A stretch of 64,000 bases of DNA from Mesocentrotus franciscanus (GCA_037976565.1 CP137685.1:18077980-18141979), one strand, 5' to 3'. Positions 34,304 through 44,935 are shown, numbered from the stretch's first letter. The notes: generated by a model from the letters alone, not told the origin. A program made the numbers and translations.

Positions 34304-34326
34304 ATGAGTTAATGAGGAAGCTATGA
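34304..34326 (+). promoter_or_regulatory. Two minimal uORFs; the second overlaps the start codon
   Basis: ATG AGT TAA at 34,304-34,312, then ATG AGG AAG CTA TGA at 34,312-34,326. The stop of the second overlaps the main ATG (34,323) in the form ATGA. An in-frame TGA at 34,305-34,307 closes the main frame upstream. Confidence 0.75.
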
Positions 34327-37300
34327 TGGGGACAGGAGTTACCCTGAGTGAACGTTTTAAAGGACTGAACCCCTGGAAACTGTCCTCTCTTGAAAAAGAA
34401 TTTGAACAGCGACCAACCTCGGGCTTGTCATTGAATAATGTCTTGAAGTTAAGCTCTCTTGCAATAACTGTCAATGGAAAGAGTAAGAGCAGACGTCCGA
34501 AGGTGCCTAGCTCCAAGAAATATGCCACTACGTCCCTCCATAAGTTGTTCAGTCAGAAATCAACTGGAAAGGAGGCAAAGACTGAGAAACTGAAAAGCAG
34601 CAACAGGGATATTACTGTTGATCAAAAGAAGGGAATTGATCTATCAAATGCAGAGAAATCAAAATATGAGAAATCTGGAGAGGTACCTTTGCAAGGAGCA
34701 ATACAAGTAAAACCCAGCAACAGTAAGGCACTTATAGATGGATCTAAACAAACCAACATTGATCCATCAAAGGGTTCAGTGAATCTTCCACAAAATGGAG
34801 TTACACAAAGTACTGAAAGACCAAGGGATCCACGTCTGTTGTATGGCAAAGGACCGTACAGTATCCTTGCCAAGAAACCTGGAGCAGTTCCTCAGTCTGG
34901 TAAGCCAGCAAATCCTGAAAAATCAGAAAATCAGGACATATCTGAAAATCCAAGTAAATCTGAAAACCCAGTCAAAAAGAAGAGGAGTTTTGGAGAATCT
35001 CTTTCAGACAGTGGTGCAGGATTGGAGGCTGTTGGGAAAAAGTTAGATGGAGACAAGACAATCCAGGTTGTAAAAAGAAATGCAGTCACCAAGAAAATCA
35101 CTGGGGTGGTGCAGATGAATATGAAAAGGAAACCCTTGCAGAATACTGATCCGAACAAGCCTCCAGTGAAAAAATATAATTCAAGCCATAATGCACTCCA
35201 GAGGATAGCTGAAGCCAAGAAGGCAGAAGGTTTAACCTCAGCAGCTGTTTCAGGTGCAGAGATCACAACACCGAAAACCTTGAAGGGTATCCTCAAGAAG
35301 GATAATCTGTCTGTTGACTCAGTTGAGACAAGTGAGAAAGGGACGGAGAGTACATTGACCTCTTTAAGTGAAGTATCTGTTCGTACAGGTAATGCACTGA
35401 AAGAGGATAAATCAGAGCAATCTGTGGTAAAGCAAATTACAAATACCAAGAAGCCTGTCAAGGGCAAGGTCAAAGGATCCACAAAGGTTGCCAAGCCAAA
35501 ACAGGATGTGAAAAACAAAACTGTATCTATGACTCCCAGCACTCCAAACATTGTTCTGAAATTTTCAATCACCCCTTCAATTGATAATGGTAAATTTAAT
35601 TTGACAGTTGTTTCATCATCTGAAGACGATCATGAAAAGTCTGACTCTAAAGAGCAGAATGAGCAAATGGGCATTCCATTATCAATAGAAAACAATCCCA
35701 AAGCAGCTGCCCCATCTGCAGATGACCGGAAGGAGATGGACAAGCCTAAACAAGTGCCTGTTACAGATGAAGAGCTCAAAAAGGGGTCCCCTATCCAAGT
35801 TCATATTTCAAATGGTGCAAATGGTCATACCACTCCAACCAGTGCCAGCATGAGCACCCTCAATGACGTTTCAACCAGTTTAGCAGAAAGTGCTCATGTA
35901 TGTGTAGGACTGGATGTAACAAAGTCAGATCAAGGATCTAAGGTTCCTTCTGGAAGTATCTATACAACAGCAAGAAAGATGGCACAGGTATCTACTCATC
36001 AATCTGTTGTGCAGATAAACAACTGGCCTCCAGTCCCAATTAGCTATGTGTATGGGTCTGTTGCGAGCTCAAGCAAAACAAAACCAGATATAGCCCAACC
36101 AGTCCAAACACCATACAAAAGTGGCTATGGAATTGATGGTACCCAGGTTCAACCGTATATTCCTATGTCTGACCAGTACGAGATGCCCCCAAATGGCTAT
36201 CGAGGAAATGAATTTTGGCCACACCATCAGCTAAGTGTTGTTACTCAACCAAGTATAGTGTCAACTGCATCAAGTAACATTTTAACAACCAAAGGTAATG
36301 TTGGTATGACTGAGTCATTCCCAGTTGAGGTGCATAAAGCATCTCTCCTTTTGGGTCACAGTGAGCCAAAGGAAGCCCCAAGTAATCATCCCATAAGTGA
36401 GAATATGCCAATAACTGTACGTATCCAGCAAACTGCGCAAAATACCAACAAAGTAATCCAGAATAAGGAGGGTCCATGTAAACCTGTACATCGTACATTG
36501 ACTGCAATTGCTAGAGCCTCTGAAAAGGAAATGGCGACATGTTCAGGAGCAGACAATTTTGATTTAGTGGACATGGAAATTTCAACCCCTGCTCGTCATG
36601 TAACCAACAGCATCGAAGGTATCTCTAATGAGGCAGATGTGGTACCAGCTAATAGTGTTGGAAATAGCTCAGTAGTCCCTCCCACTCTGACATCAGATGA
36701 AGAAAAGAATGTAAAAAGCGATGTTGAGGAATCCCAGACAGCTGGCAGAAAGGACAGTGAGGTCATTTGCCCGTCAGAAGGGACTGATGAAGAGGTTAAG
36801 AGCAGGGTTGAGGTTCAACAAGCACAGGCTGCTAGTTGGACAACATACCTGCATGAAGACACTAATAGTCCGATGAAGTCAGCCTTTGGTTCAAAGCAGT
36901 CATTTACAGAGGCTCTATCATCACTGCAGAGCACCATGCAGACATTGAGCGATAGTGCAGATGCAGAGATTAGCAAGGATGAAGCAACTTCTCACCATCA
37001 AGTAATAGAAATTCCAAAAGATCCTTCCCCCTCAACTGATGTTCAACCTACAACTCAAATAGATGTAACCAGCAATAAGAGCCTGTTGGTGTGTGTGCCA
37101 ACAGAAACAGTACCTTCTCCTAGTGCCAGCCCAGTGTCACAAAATATCTCTGAAGTGTCTGGTAATGCATTTCAGCTGGACAGTACTTTGCCATTACCTT
37201 GCTTAGATGTTCCTACAGATTTACCATGTACCAATCACACAAGTGAGAATGCTTCTGTCCAGAACACCCTCAGAATAGAATTAACCGACCCTCCAAAAGT

Positions 37301-40300
37301 TGACAGTGGGACAGGAAATAGCATGTGCAACAGGACAAGTCACTTTCAAGTAGAGACTGTCCCTGATCGAAGCAATGGTGTTTCTGTCCCTACAGTCATT
37401 GAGTCAGCAGAATCTGGAAATGGTGATGAATCTCAAAAAAAGATAGGTGTTGTGTCAAAGGGTAATAGTGTAGTTGATACTTGTGTGACCTCCAGCATGA
37501 TTGAGGACACTTTGAGACAATCCAAATCACCAGGTACACCTGTTGAAGATGAGTACATCAACCAAGACCCTTTTGTTCCAAAAGAGAGAATGCATTATGA
37601 AACACAAAGCAGAACTGAGCACTTTGCTTTATCAGATATTGGAGGTCGTAGCTCAATGAGATATGAGGAAGAAAACAATAATGCCTATCATGAAAAGGAA
37701 AATGAACCACATTATCGTGTGAAAGAAGGAAGGCACAGACATCAATCGGACTACAAAAGAGGCAGCAATAGATACCCCGATAGCCCAAAGAATCGACAAA
37801 GACCTGTTTACATGCGTGAACTCAGTAATGTTAGTGATATCAGTATGGGAAATGATGAGTTTGGGACTTTTGAGGATGGGTACAGCCAAGAAGCGTTGGA
37901 ACCATTGCTTGTAAGAGGAAGAGACACCAGAAGAATGGATCACATTGAGTACTCAAAAGATGACCCAAGGATATCGAGAAGGGAGATGTATGAAGATGAT
38001 CAGGATTACTCTGACAGGACTATGTCTAGCCATTCATGTAAAGAAACACATTCTCATTACACACAGCCGCCTCCTCCTAGAATTGAAAGATTCGATAATG
38101 AGGAAAGTATGTACTCCTATCCTCACCCGGCAGAGAGAGTTCACAGATATGAAGCACCAGACAGACCTATCCATAGGTATAGAGAGGAGCAGAGTCCTAA
38201 TTCGAGGAGAGATAGTGGAGGACAGTTTCAAGAAACTCCAGCTGACCCGATGATAAGGGAACAAATGACAGCTGTTCAGGCACTGCAGCTTCAAATAAAT
38301 GCTGCTGTTAATCCAGCTCATAGAGCAGCTCTTGTATTGGCTTTACAAGCTCTCACGGGAGGCCCAGTGCAATCATCCACTGGAGAAGTGAGACCTGAGG
38401 TCAAGACATCTAAAGTTCCTGATAGGCAGTCAGAATATAGAGATGTGTCAGATGAAGTATCATCAAATCAATTTCGTGATGACTCTGTTCACGAAGATCC
38501 TAACAACAGGAAGGTTGAGTTTACTGTGGTTTTGAGAGATGATGATGAGCAGTTCTTGAGGAAAGACAGTGCCAAGAAGTCAAGGGCAGGAGATCACAGC
38601 AAAGTACAAAGGCACTCTTATGATGCTCAGGAAAGGTACCCGGACTCATCTGTATTGCATGAACATGATTCACACTACTATCGAATTGTTGAGCTCAGTG
38701 ATGATCCACATTCTGGCTATCCAAGACAGGATGGTATTAGGAAAGACAGAATGGTATCTCATGAAATATCAAGAACTGTTGGGCTTCAAAGAGGTACTTC
38801 TCTTGAAAATTCAGCTGACAGTGATGGTGAGAGGCACTCGTCCAGCAGATCAAGGCATGGACAGTCATTGTCTCCTGAAGGAAGAGATAAAAAACAAAAG
38901 AAATCCATTAGCAAGAAATCAAAGAAAAAAGCCAAGGACTTTCATGGCCGTCCTCTTATCAAGGATAAAACCAACAAAACTGATCCTCATTTCATTCCTC
39001 TTGAGAATGAGGACATTGTACACAAAAGGATTGATCCAAGGAGAAGCTTGACTCCAGATCCTGTATGTGGTCCTAAAGAACTAAGACCATTAACGTGGCC
39101 TCATACACAAGTGGAAGAAAGTAAGAAAATATCCCGGAGCAAAGCCAGAAAACACAAGCAAAAAGACAAAATGCCTCATCCTAAACCAAGTGTTACTTTA
39201 CCTTGTTCAAAGAATTTGAATAGTAACCAAGAAGAAACAGTAAGAGGGATATTGAACAATACATCTTGTGCTGAGGCACTCATTAAAGAAAATTCCAATG
39301 AATGCCTTGTAAAGAGAGTTGTGCATCCAGAAGTAGTTGGCAACAAAGAAGGAAAGGCATCATCTGATGGAAAGGAAAAAGTGCAAATGAAGGAGGCTCT
39401 CAGTGAGATAACAGACAAACCAGATCATGTCATTAAACAAACAATTACAGAATTTGTAAGTGAAGCAAGGCTTGCTTCCAGCCAGGTTAATAGTGGAAGT
39501 AAAGAACAAAATGACAACATTGCTAGAGAAGTACATGTTTCTTGTGCAACCCACAAAGTTAAAATTGAGCAAACAAACTGCAATTTAGTAGAGACTGCCT
39601 CCTTAGATCACATCAGAAATGGAAAAGGAAGTGAAGACGAAAGGAGGTTGGATACATCAAATGAATCTACCACACCTAAAAGCAGTCACTCAGGTGGGAA
39701 GAAGAAAAGGAAAAGTCCAGAGTCTAAGAAATATGACTATAGTGATGATGAAGTAGGTGAATCTGATTATAAATGGACTCCTCAAAAGAGAAAGCTAAGT
39801 GAAAGGAGTCCTGAAAGGCGCAGAAAGTACAAACACACTGGAAATGATGGAGAGAAAACAAGACACAAAAGGAAGTATTTAACAGGCTCAGAGAGTGATA
39901 TTGATAGTGACAGAGAGCATGTTCGTGAGACAGGGAGTAAATTCAAACGTTACAGACACTTCTCGCGATTTACCAAAGGGTATGACTGGAGATCAGCTAG
40001 GTGTGGGCCATTCAGACCCAGCTCTGGAATGAGGTCTCGCACCTCATTCCAGAGATTTGATTACAGGAAATATATATACCCTGGAAACTTGGGAAAGCCT
40101 TATGGAAACCAAAGAACTGTTAGTAGTTACAGAGGAAGAGGGAGGGGATTCTTACGAGGACGTGCACCTCTCCATACTCTTTGGAGGGAAAAGGAAAGCT
40201 ATTCCATTGACATTACGAGAGAAGTTAAGAACTCACCTACCATTACAATGGCAGCACTTGGGTATACATCTATTGATCCCTGGGAAGATATCCATGTTGC

Positions 40301-41891
40301 CCTGTCAGAAATCAAAGCAAAAATGCATGCTGTGGAGAACAGCTCAAGAGAGGTTAGAAAAGCATCATCTCAATTACAGGTTGCTCCACTTTTGAAGGTT
40401 CATAAGTCGGCTTTGTCCGCTCTACAGTGCATTATGACAGAAGTGGGTGGTAGGATCTCGAATGATAGACGTGAGATGTACCTGCATCGAAGGAAGTACG
40501 AGATCTTGATGGCAGACATCCGGATTCATGCTGAAGTCCTTGGAAAGTTGATACCACCTGACCAAGAGGAGGCAATGTTGTCTGAGTTTGTCCCTAATAC
40601 AACTGGTATTCCTAGAGTTCAGCCAGCGATTGAATTGAAAGTAATGAACTGGTTGAGTCTAATGAACCACTCAGAAATGCTGCTGGCTGTCAAAGACCTT
40701 ATCAAGAAAAAGATTAAAAATCTTGAACAGAGAGTTGATGCAATGAGAGTGTTGGATAAGAAATGGCCAAGAAGGGTAGAAGATCGTTTGAACAGACATA
40801 TCCCTAGAAGTAGACAGTGGTCAGGAAGTGACATTTCACCAGACACCACTAGACCTGAATGTGGAAATCACAGAGATGCAGGGCAAACCAAGTCAGAAGT
40901 TTCACCAGAAATTTGTTCGTGTCCAGAGTTTTGTCCCAGCACGCCAGAAACTCCAGTTCAGCGTATGCCTGGAGGACTTTCAGAGATTCGTTTGCCTACA
41001 TATCACTGTATCGCGTATCCTGAAGAACATCCTGAATCAAGTCCATCAACAGCCTTCAAATATCCACCTGAGCCAGTCAGGAAACCTATCAGTACCAGTG
41101 AAGAAAACCTAGAACTTATGGATATTTGTATGTCCTCCCATGATGTTGATGAAAATGTGTCTTTCAGCCTGGTAGATATTCCTTCAGCTGGGGACCAAAG
41201 ACTAGCAGAAAGTGACCAGTGTACTAAGCCTGTCCCAAGTAAAGATCTTATAACTGAATTCACTGCAGCAGACAGTAGCTCTTATGATGTAAATGACACA
41301 AATATATCACAGAAAGTGTCTCCAGAACATTCAGTGGTTCCTCAGATGCCATATGACTATGCAACCCCAAGTGGGTTTGTAAATTCCTTTAAACCTGCTA
41401 CCCCATCAATGTATCCATCACAGCCAAAGTTCTACATTTCCAGGGTGCAGAGACTTGCCTCCAAGACACTGATGTCTCCAGAATCAGGTTCTGATTTACA
41501 AACGCTGCTGAAGAGCGACGTAGAAAAGAAGTTGAAACGAAGTAAGAGCCAACAGACACCATCTTCATCAGATGAGCCATCAAGTCAAGCTGACATGAGT
41601 GTTGGGAAGTCTGAATTGAAGTCTCCGAGGTATTCCAAGAAGCGGCATTTCCTGACAAAGTTTCAATCTGAGAGACCCGATGACAGTCCGAAAGTTGACT
41701 CCTCAAAGCTGTGTACATCACTTGAACTTGTGTCAACAAAAATCAGGGGGAACAACCTCAATGTGATGTACGACGAGTACGATGAGAGCTGTCTTGTGGA
41801 CGGGATTGCCAAGATTGACAGCTGTGCCCTAGAACCTTCACCACCTACATCTAACTCTAAAAATTTTCTAAGCCATGTAGGACCATCGTGA
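34323..41891 (+). CDS. Unrecognised 2,522-aa nuclear-type low-complexity protein
   Basis: A single uninterrupted 2,522-codon ORF fills one exon. The start is fixed by an in-frame TGA 18 bases upstream and a tandem ATG ATG; the second ATG (34,326) has the better context. Most of the chain looks disordered and rich in Ser, Lys, Glu and Arg. Landmarks: N-terminal TLSERFKGL (7-15); RPRDPRLLYGKG (166-177); Arg/Asp/His/Tyr-rich stretch (about 1080-1310); an Ala/Leu-rich helix (1310-1347); basic clusters KKSKKKAK (about 1532-1539) and GKKKRKSPESKK (from 1792), likely nuclear signals; an RGRGRGFLRGR patch (about 1937-1947); one compact helical domain (about 1983-2165); a Ser/Pro/Thr-rich tail. The TLxERF, TPxKxK and RGG features recall THRAP3/BCLAF1 or CHTOP-type RNA factors, but the likeness is weak and I do not assign a family. 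Role in RNA or chromatin is inference. Confidence 0.85.
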   Translation: MMGTGVTLSERFKGLNPWKLSSLEKEFEQRPTSGLSLNNVLKLSSLAITVNGKSKSRRPKVPSSKKYATTSLHKLFSQKSTGKEAKTEKLKSSNRDITVDQKKGIDLSNAEKSKYEKSGEVPLQGAIQVKPSNSKALIDGSKQTNIDPSKGSVNLPQNGVTQSTERPRDPRLLYGKGPYSILAKKPGAVPQSGKPANPEKSENQDISENPSKSENPVKKKRSFGESLSDSGAGLEAVGKKLDGDKTIQVVKRNAVTKKITGVVQMNMKRKPLQNTDPNKPPVKKYNSSHNALQRIAEAKKAEGLTSAAVSGAEITTPKTLKGILKKDNLSVDSVETSEKGTESTLTSLSEVSVRTGNALKEDKSEQSVVKQITNTKKPVKGKVKGSTKVAKPKQDVKNKTVSMTPSTPNIVLKFSITPSIDNGKFNLTVVSSSEDDHEKSDSKEQNEQMGIPLSIENNPKAAAPSADDRKEMDKPKQVPVTDEELKKGSPIQVHISNGANGHTTPTSASMSTLNDVSTSLAESAHVCVGLDVTKSDQGSKVPSGSIYTTARKMAQVSTHQSVVQINNWPPVPISYVYGSVASSSKTKPDIAQPVQTPYKSGYGIDGTQVQPYIPMSDQYEMPPNGYRGNEFWPHHQLSVVTQPSIVSTASSNILTTKGNVGMTESFPVEVHKASLLLGHSEPKEAPSNHPISENMPITVRIQQTAQNTNKVIQNKEGPCKPVHRTLTAIARASEKEMATCSGADNFDLVDMEISTPARHVTNSIEGISNEADVVPANSVGNSSVVPPTLTSDEEKNVKSDVEESQTAGRKDSEVICPSEGTDEEVKSRVEVQQAQAASWTTYLHEDTNSPMKSAFGSKQSFTEALSSLQSTMQTLSDSADAEISKDEATSHHQVIEIPKDPSPSTDVQPTTQIDVTSNKSLLVCVPTETVPSPSASPVSQNISEVSGNAFQLDSTLPLPCLDVPTDLPCTNHTSENASVQNTLRIELTDPPKVDSGTGNSMCNRTSHFQVETVPDRSNGVSVPTVIESAESGNGDESQKKIGVVSKGNSVVDTCVTSSMIEDTLRQSKSPGTPVEDEYINQDPFVPKERMHYETQSRTEHFALSDIGGRSSMRYEEENNNAYHEKENEPHYRVKEGRHRHQSDYKRGSNRYPDSPKNRQRPVYMRELSNVSDISMGNDEFGTFEDGYSQEALEPLLVRGRDTRRMDHIEYSKDDPRISRREMYEDDQDYSDRTMSSHSCKETHSHYTQPPPPRIERFDNEESMYSYPHPAERVHRYEAPDRPIHRYREEQSPNSRRDSGGQFQETPADPMIREQMTAVQALQLQINAAVNPAHRAALVLALQALTGGPVQSSTGEVRPEVKTSKVPDRQSEYRDVSDEVSSNQFRDDSVHEDPNNRKVEFTVVLRDDDEQFLRKDSAKKSRAGDHSKVQRHSYDAQERYPDSSVLHEHDSHYYRIVELSDDPHSGYPRQDGIRKDRMVSHEISRTVGLQRGTSLENSADSDGERHSSSRSRHGQSLSPEGRDKKQKKSISKKSKKKAKDFHGRPLIKDKTNKTDPHFIPLENEDIVHKRIDPRRSLTPDPVCGPKELRPLTWPHTQVEESKKISRSKARKHKQKDKMPHPKPSVTLPCSKNLNSNQEETVRGILNNTSCAEALIKENSNECLVKRVVHPEVVGNKEGKASSDGKEKVQMKEALSEITDKPDHVIKQTITEFVSEARLASSQVNSGSKEQNDNIAREVHVSCATHKVKIEQTNCNLVETASLDHIRNGKGSEDERRLDTSNESTTPKSSHSGGKKKRKSPESKKYDYSDDEVGESDYKWTPQKRKLSERSPERRRKYKHTGNDGEKTRHKRKYLTGSESDIDSDREHVRETGSKFKRYRHFSRFTKGYDWRSARCGPFRPSSGMRSRTSFQRFDYRKYIYPGNLGKPYGNQRTVSSYRGRGRGFLRGRAPLHTLWREKESYSIDITREVKNSPTITMAALGYTSIDPWEDIHVALSEIKAKMHAVENSSREVRKASSQLQVAPLLKVHKSALSALQCIMTEVGGRISNDRREMYLHRRKYEILMADIRIHAEVLGKLIPPDQEEAMLSEFVPNTTGIPRVQPAIELKVMNWLSLMNHSEMLLAVKDLIKKKIKNLEQRVDAMRVLDKKWPRRVEDRLNRHIPRSRQWSGSDISPDTTRPECGNHRDAGQTKSEVSPEICSCPEFCPSTPETPVQRMPGGLSEIRLPTYHCIAYPEEHPESSPSTAFKYPPEPVRKPISTSEENLELMDICMSSHDVDENVSFSLVDIPSAGDQRLAESDQCTKPVPSKDLITEFTAADSSSYDVNDTNISQKVSPEHSVVPQMPYDYATPSGFVNSFKPATPSMYPSQPKFYISRVQRLASKTLMSPESGSDLQTLLKSDVEKKLKRSKSQQTPSSSDEPSSQADMSVGKSELKSPRYSKKRHFLTKFQSERPDDSPKVDSSKLCTSLELVSTKIRGNNLNVMYDEYDESCLVDGIAKIDSCALEPSPPTSNSKNFLSHVGPS

Positions 41892-41919
41892 GAGTCGAGA
41901 GAAACATAGAATCTGAAAG
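41892..41919 (+). other. 3' UTR start and splice donor (AAAG|GTAAGC)
   Basis: The exon appears to end at 41,919 before a strong donor, GTAAGC at 41,920-41,925. The stop codon is 28 bases before the junction, so the intron would lie in the 3' UTR. Confidence 0.55.
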
Positions 41920-41939
41920 GTAAGCTTATATTGGATTAA

Positions 41940-42490
41940 ATCTTTTCATTTCATTTCATTTATTTTTCCACATTCCAGTTAAAAAAAACATTCAAATATA
42001 AAATGATGTACATTATAGAATACAAAGGAATACATACATGTACATTACAAGAAAAAACAAGTAAGTGACAAAGGGGGGAAATAAGATGATAAACCAGTAT
42101 GCGGAGAGGGAAAAACAAAAGCAAAGTTCCTCGTCAGAGTTAATCCCCCAAAATAATCATATCACATTGTAAACATGGTTTAAAAAAAGGGGGGGGCGGT
42201 CATTGGAATATTACCATTACTGAGCTACGAAGAGAATTGCATATTTAACAATAAATGTTTTTTTTAAATTTTGTTATGAAGCTTTGGAGTGATACAGAGT
42301 TTTTAATGTCATCAGTTAAACCAATCCAGAGGACTTGGCCTCTGTATTTCACACTTTTTTTGTCTTTGGGTAGCTTTAAAGAGTATAGAATGTAATTTAT
42401 ATCAGCTTCGGGTGTTGTATTTATGGATAGAATCATTTGATATGTCCCAGTCACTATACCTTTGAGGCAAAGACCTGTTAACATATTTAA
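41940..42490 (-). mobile_element. LINE 3' end (C-terminal RT tail plus 3' UTR)
   Basis: The minus ORF at 42,245-42,484 ends in KYRGQVLWIGLTDDIKNS and SLQSFITKFKKNI, the usual end of CR1/L2-group ORF2 (YRG..LWN.LP..I). It is followed by about 290 bases of UTR and a repeated TGAAA tail (ATTTC units on the plus strand at 41,942-41,962). Truncated at its 5' side. Confidence 0.65.
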
Positions 42491-42499
42491 ACTCCTAGT

Positions 42500-42837
42500 T
42501 ACATAACAGAATTACTTCAACTCAAAGGCCAGTCACACAGTCGTAGCCTGCGCAGATCCAGAGATAAATTATTGTTCCAGATTCCCCATGGCCAAACTAA
42601 AGAAAATCACGGGGACCGTGCGTTTGCCATTGCTACCCCCAAACTATGGAATAGCTTGCCAATATAAATACTAAGCTCTCCATCTCTCAATGTCTTCAAA
42701 TCCACATTAAAAACATATTTGTTAAATTGAGAGATTCTATTTTGTACAATTGAGTAAAAAAAGGAGCTCTGAACCAGCGCAGCTGAATATATTTTGTATA
42801 AAAGCTGCGCTATATAAATTTATTATTATTTTTAGCT
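42500..42837 (+). mobile_element. LINE 3' end, plus strand, CR1/L2-like
   Basis: Plus reading gives DRAFAIATPKLWNSLPI, a stop, then LSSPSLNVFKSTLKTYLLN, the conserved C-terminus of CR1/L2 ORF2, and ends with a CTGCGCTATATAAATTTATT tail near 42,804. The internal stop shows decay. It stands head to head with the minus LINE at 41,940-42,490. Confidence 0.75.
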
Positions 42838-43967
42838 CATCCGGCCCGAAGGGCCCGATGAGCTTATGCCATGGCGTGGCGTCCGGCGTCCGTCCGTCCG
42901 TCCACAGTATTCAAAATGCTTCTTCTTCGTTATTTTTCAACCGATTTTGATTCTGATTGTTTCATATGATAGGGCTAGGAGGGGGATTTAAAACTTCTAT
43001 ACAGAATCGTGAAATTCATTATCTATGCTAATTTATGCAAATTTATTCGAAATCACAAAAAATGCTTCTTCTCCTTCATTTCTTGACCGATTTTGATTTG
43101 GTTTGCTTTATCTGGTAGAGCTCACTTTGGTACACTAAACTTCTACACAGAATTTTAAAATTGTTCTCCATTAATTAATTATGGTAATTTATGCAAATTT
43201 ATTCCAAAAATAATAAAAATTGCTTCTTCTCCCTCATTTCTTGACCGATTTTGATATGGTTTGCTTTATCTGGTAGAGCTAACTTTGGTACACTAAACTT
43301 CTACACAGAATTTTAAAATTGTTCTCCATTAATTATCTATGCTAATTTATGCAAATTTATTCAAAATCACAAAAAATGCTTCTTCTCCTTCATTTCTCGA
43401 CCGATTTTGATTTGGTTTGCTTTATCTGGTAGAGCTTACTTTGGTACACTAAAATTCTACACAGTATTTTAAAATTGTTCTCCATTAATTAATTATGCTA
43501 ATTTATGCAAATTTATTCCAAAAATAACAAAAATTGCTTCTTCTCCCTCATTTCTTGACCGATTTTGATTTGGTTTGCTTTATCTGGTAGAGCTAACTTT
43601 GGTACACTAAACGTCTACACAGAATTTTAAAATTGTTCTCCATTAATTAATTGTGGTAATTTATGCAAATTTATTCCAAAAATAACAAAAATTGCTTTTT
43701 CAACCAATTTTCATTCCATTTCCTTTAGTTTCTATTCTTGTACATCTTTCGGATGGTGACGTTAAAGGTCGGTCTCCAGACGTAAATAATCATATCTGAT
43801 TGATACACGTCTGAAAAACCCAAACACACACACATAAATGAAATTATGTCCCTTCCAGGGCATCAAATTTTTATTTTTTGACCAGTTCAAAAGTGTACCA
43901 CATAAAATTTACGATATTTGTTATTGCGAGATGCGGATGAGCGCTACGTCATTGACGTTCTAGTTTA
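42838..43967. mobile_element. Hairpin-capped minisatellite element, HINE-like (B)
   Basis: The left end has a hairpin, GCTCATCCGGCCCGAAGGGC and its partner CCGATGAGC, followed by GGCGTCCGGCGTCCGTCCGT. The right end has GATGCGGATGAGCGCTACG. About five units of about 157 bp start near 42,917, 43,064, 43,221, 43,379 and 43,536, sharing GCTTCTTCTCC, GACCGATTTTGATTTGGTTT, ATCTGGTAGAGCT and AATTTATGCAAATTTATTC. No ORF. I know similar GCTCATC...GATGAGC repeats from other marine invertebrates. Confidence 0.75.
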
Positions 43968-43974
43968 TTATCAT

Positions 43975-44935
43975 TAAACATAAACTCACCCAATTCTAAT
44001 TGACATAATTGATAGACAGTTAATACACTATATTTTAGAAAGATATTTGAAGTATGTGCTCTATATTGTGTCTTGGCAATAACTCTCATGGCAGGTTTTT
44101 TTGTAACTAAAAAATTCTGTTAAGAGATTTTGAACAATTGGCCCACAACATATTACCATATGATTAATGTGGTAAAATCATTGAATTATAAATAAGTAAC
44201 AAAATATATGAGGGTAAAACAAACTTAAGTTTGCTCATTACACCAATGATTCAAGCAATCTTTGAACATAACTTATCAATATGGTTTGACCATGTGAGTT
44301 TTTCATAAATTGTAAGACCTACAAATTTCCCATGATTTATCTGAGTCAGATTATTTTGGACATTAACAACTTTTAAATGGAATAAATCACTGTCAATTTT
44401 TTTTGTTCGGGGTAGTAAAGTGAATTTTGTTTTATCTAAGTTAACTCGTAAGCCATTAACTGTAAACCAATCAAAAACTTTCAATATTTATTTTATATTT
44501 ATGACTTTGAATCTGAGTCACTTTAAAAAAACATTTCTGTCATCTGCAAAGATATGACAGTCCCTCTGGAACAAAAGGAAGATCATTTACATAAATGAGA
44601 AAAAAATGGGCCCGAGAATAGAGCCCTGCAGAATTCGGCATGAAAGCTGCAATTCGCTTGAATGAAATAATTTACAAACTGTTTTCTATTATTTAAATAA
44701 TCTTTAATCCAGTCAAGTATTAATCCCCTAATTCCATAAGATCTGAGTTTGGCAAGTAACAATTGATGATTAATGCAATCAAAACTTTTTGAAATATCCA
44801 AGTACCCCAATAGTACATGCCTTTAATTATCAAGAGCATTCATCACCTGATCTAAAAATAAGTCTGTTACTGCAAGCACAGTTGAATGACCAGTTCTAAA
44901 TCCATATTGAAATCTTAACCATATAATTTGAAGAG
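43975..44935 (-). mobile_element. CR1/L2-like LINE RT, decayed
   Basis: Minus strand in order: QYGFRTGHSTVLAVTDLF (about 44,875-44,930), LDISKSFDCINHQLLLAKLR (about 44,745-44,805), WIKDYLNNRKQFV, a damaged motif B/C region, VNGLRVNLDKTKFTLL (about 44,410-44,460), LTWSNHIDKLCSKIA (44,251-44,295) and, past a stop, IGVMSKLKFVLPSYILLLIY then YGNMLWANCSKSLNRIF (about 44,110-44,240). The order is that of a complete RT C-terminal half. The region that should hold QG...GP and YADD (44,500-44,640) is degraded. Several stops. Confidence 0.8.

Noticed and set aside
34931..35572. 213-codon minus ORF
   Set aside because: Antisense shadow of the 2,522-codon gene; hydrophobic content comes from Lys/Glu/Ser codons read backwards.
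38569..39051. 160-codon plus ORF in another frame
   Set aside because: Out-of-frame shadow of the giant ORF; low-complexity codons leave it open.
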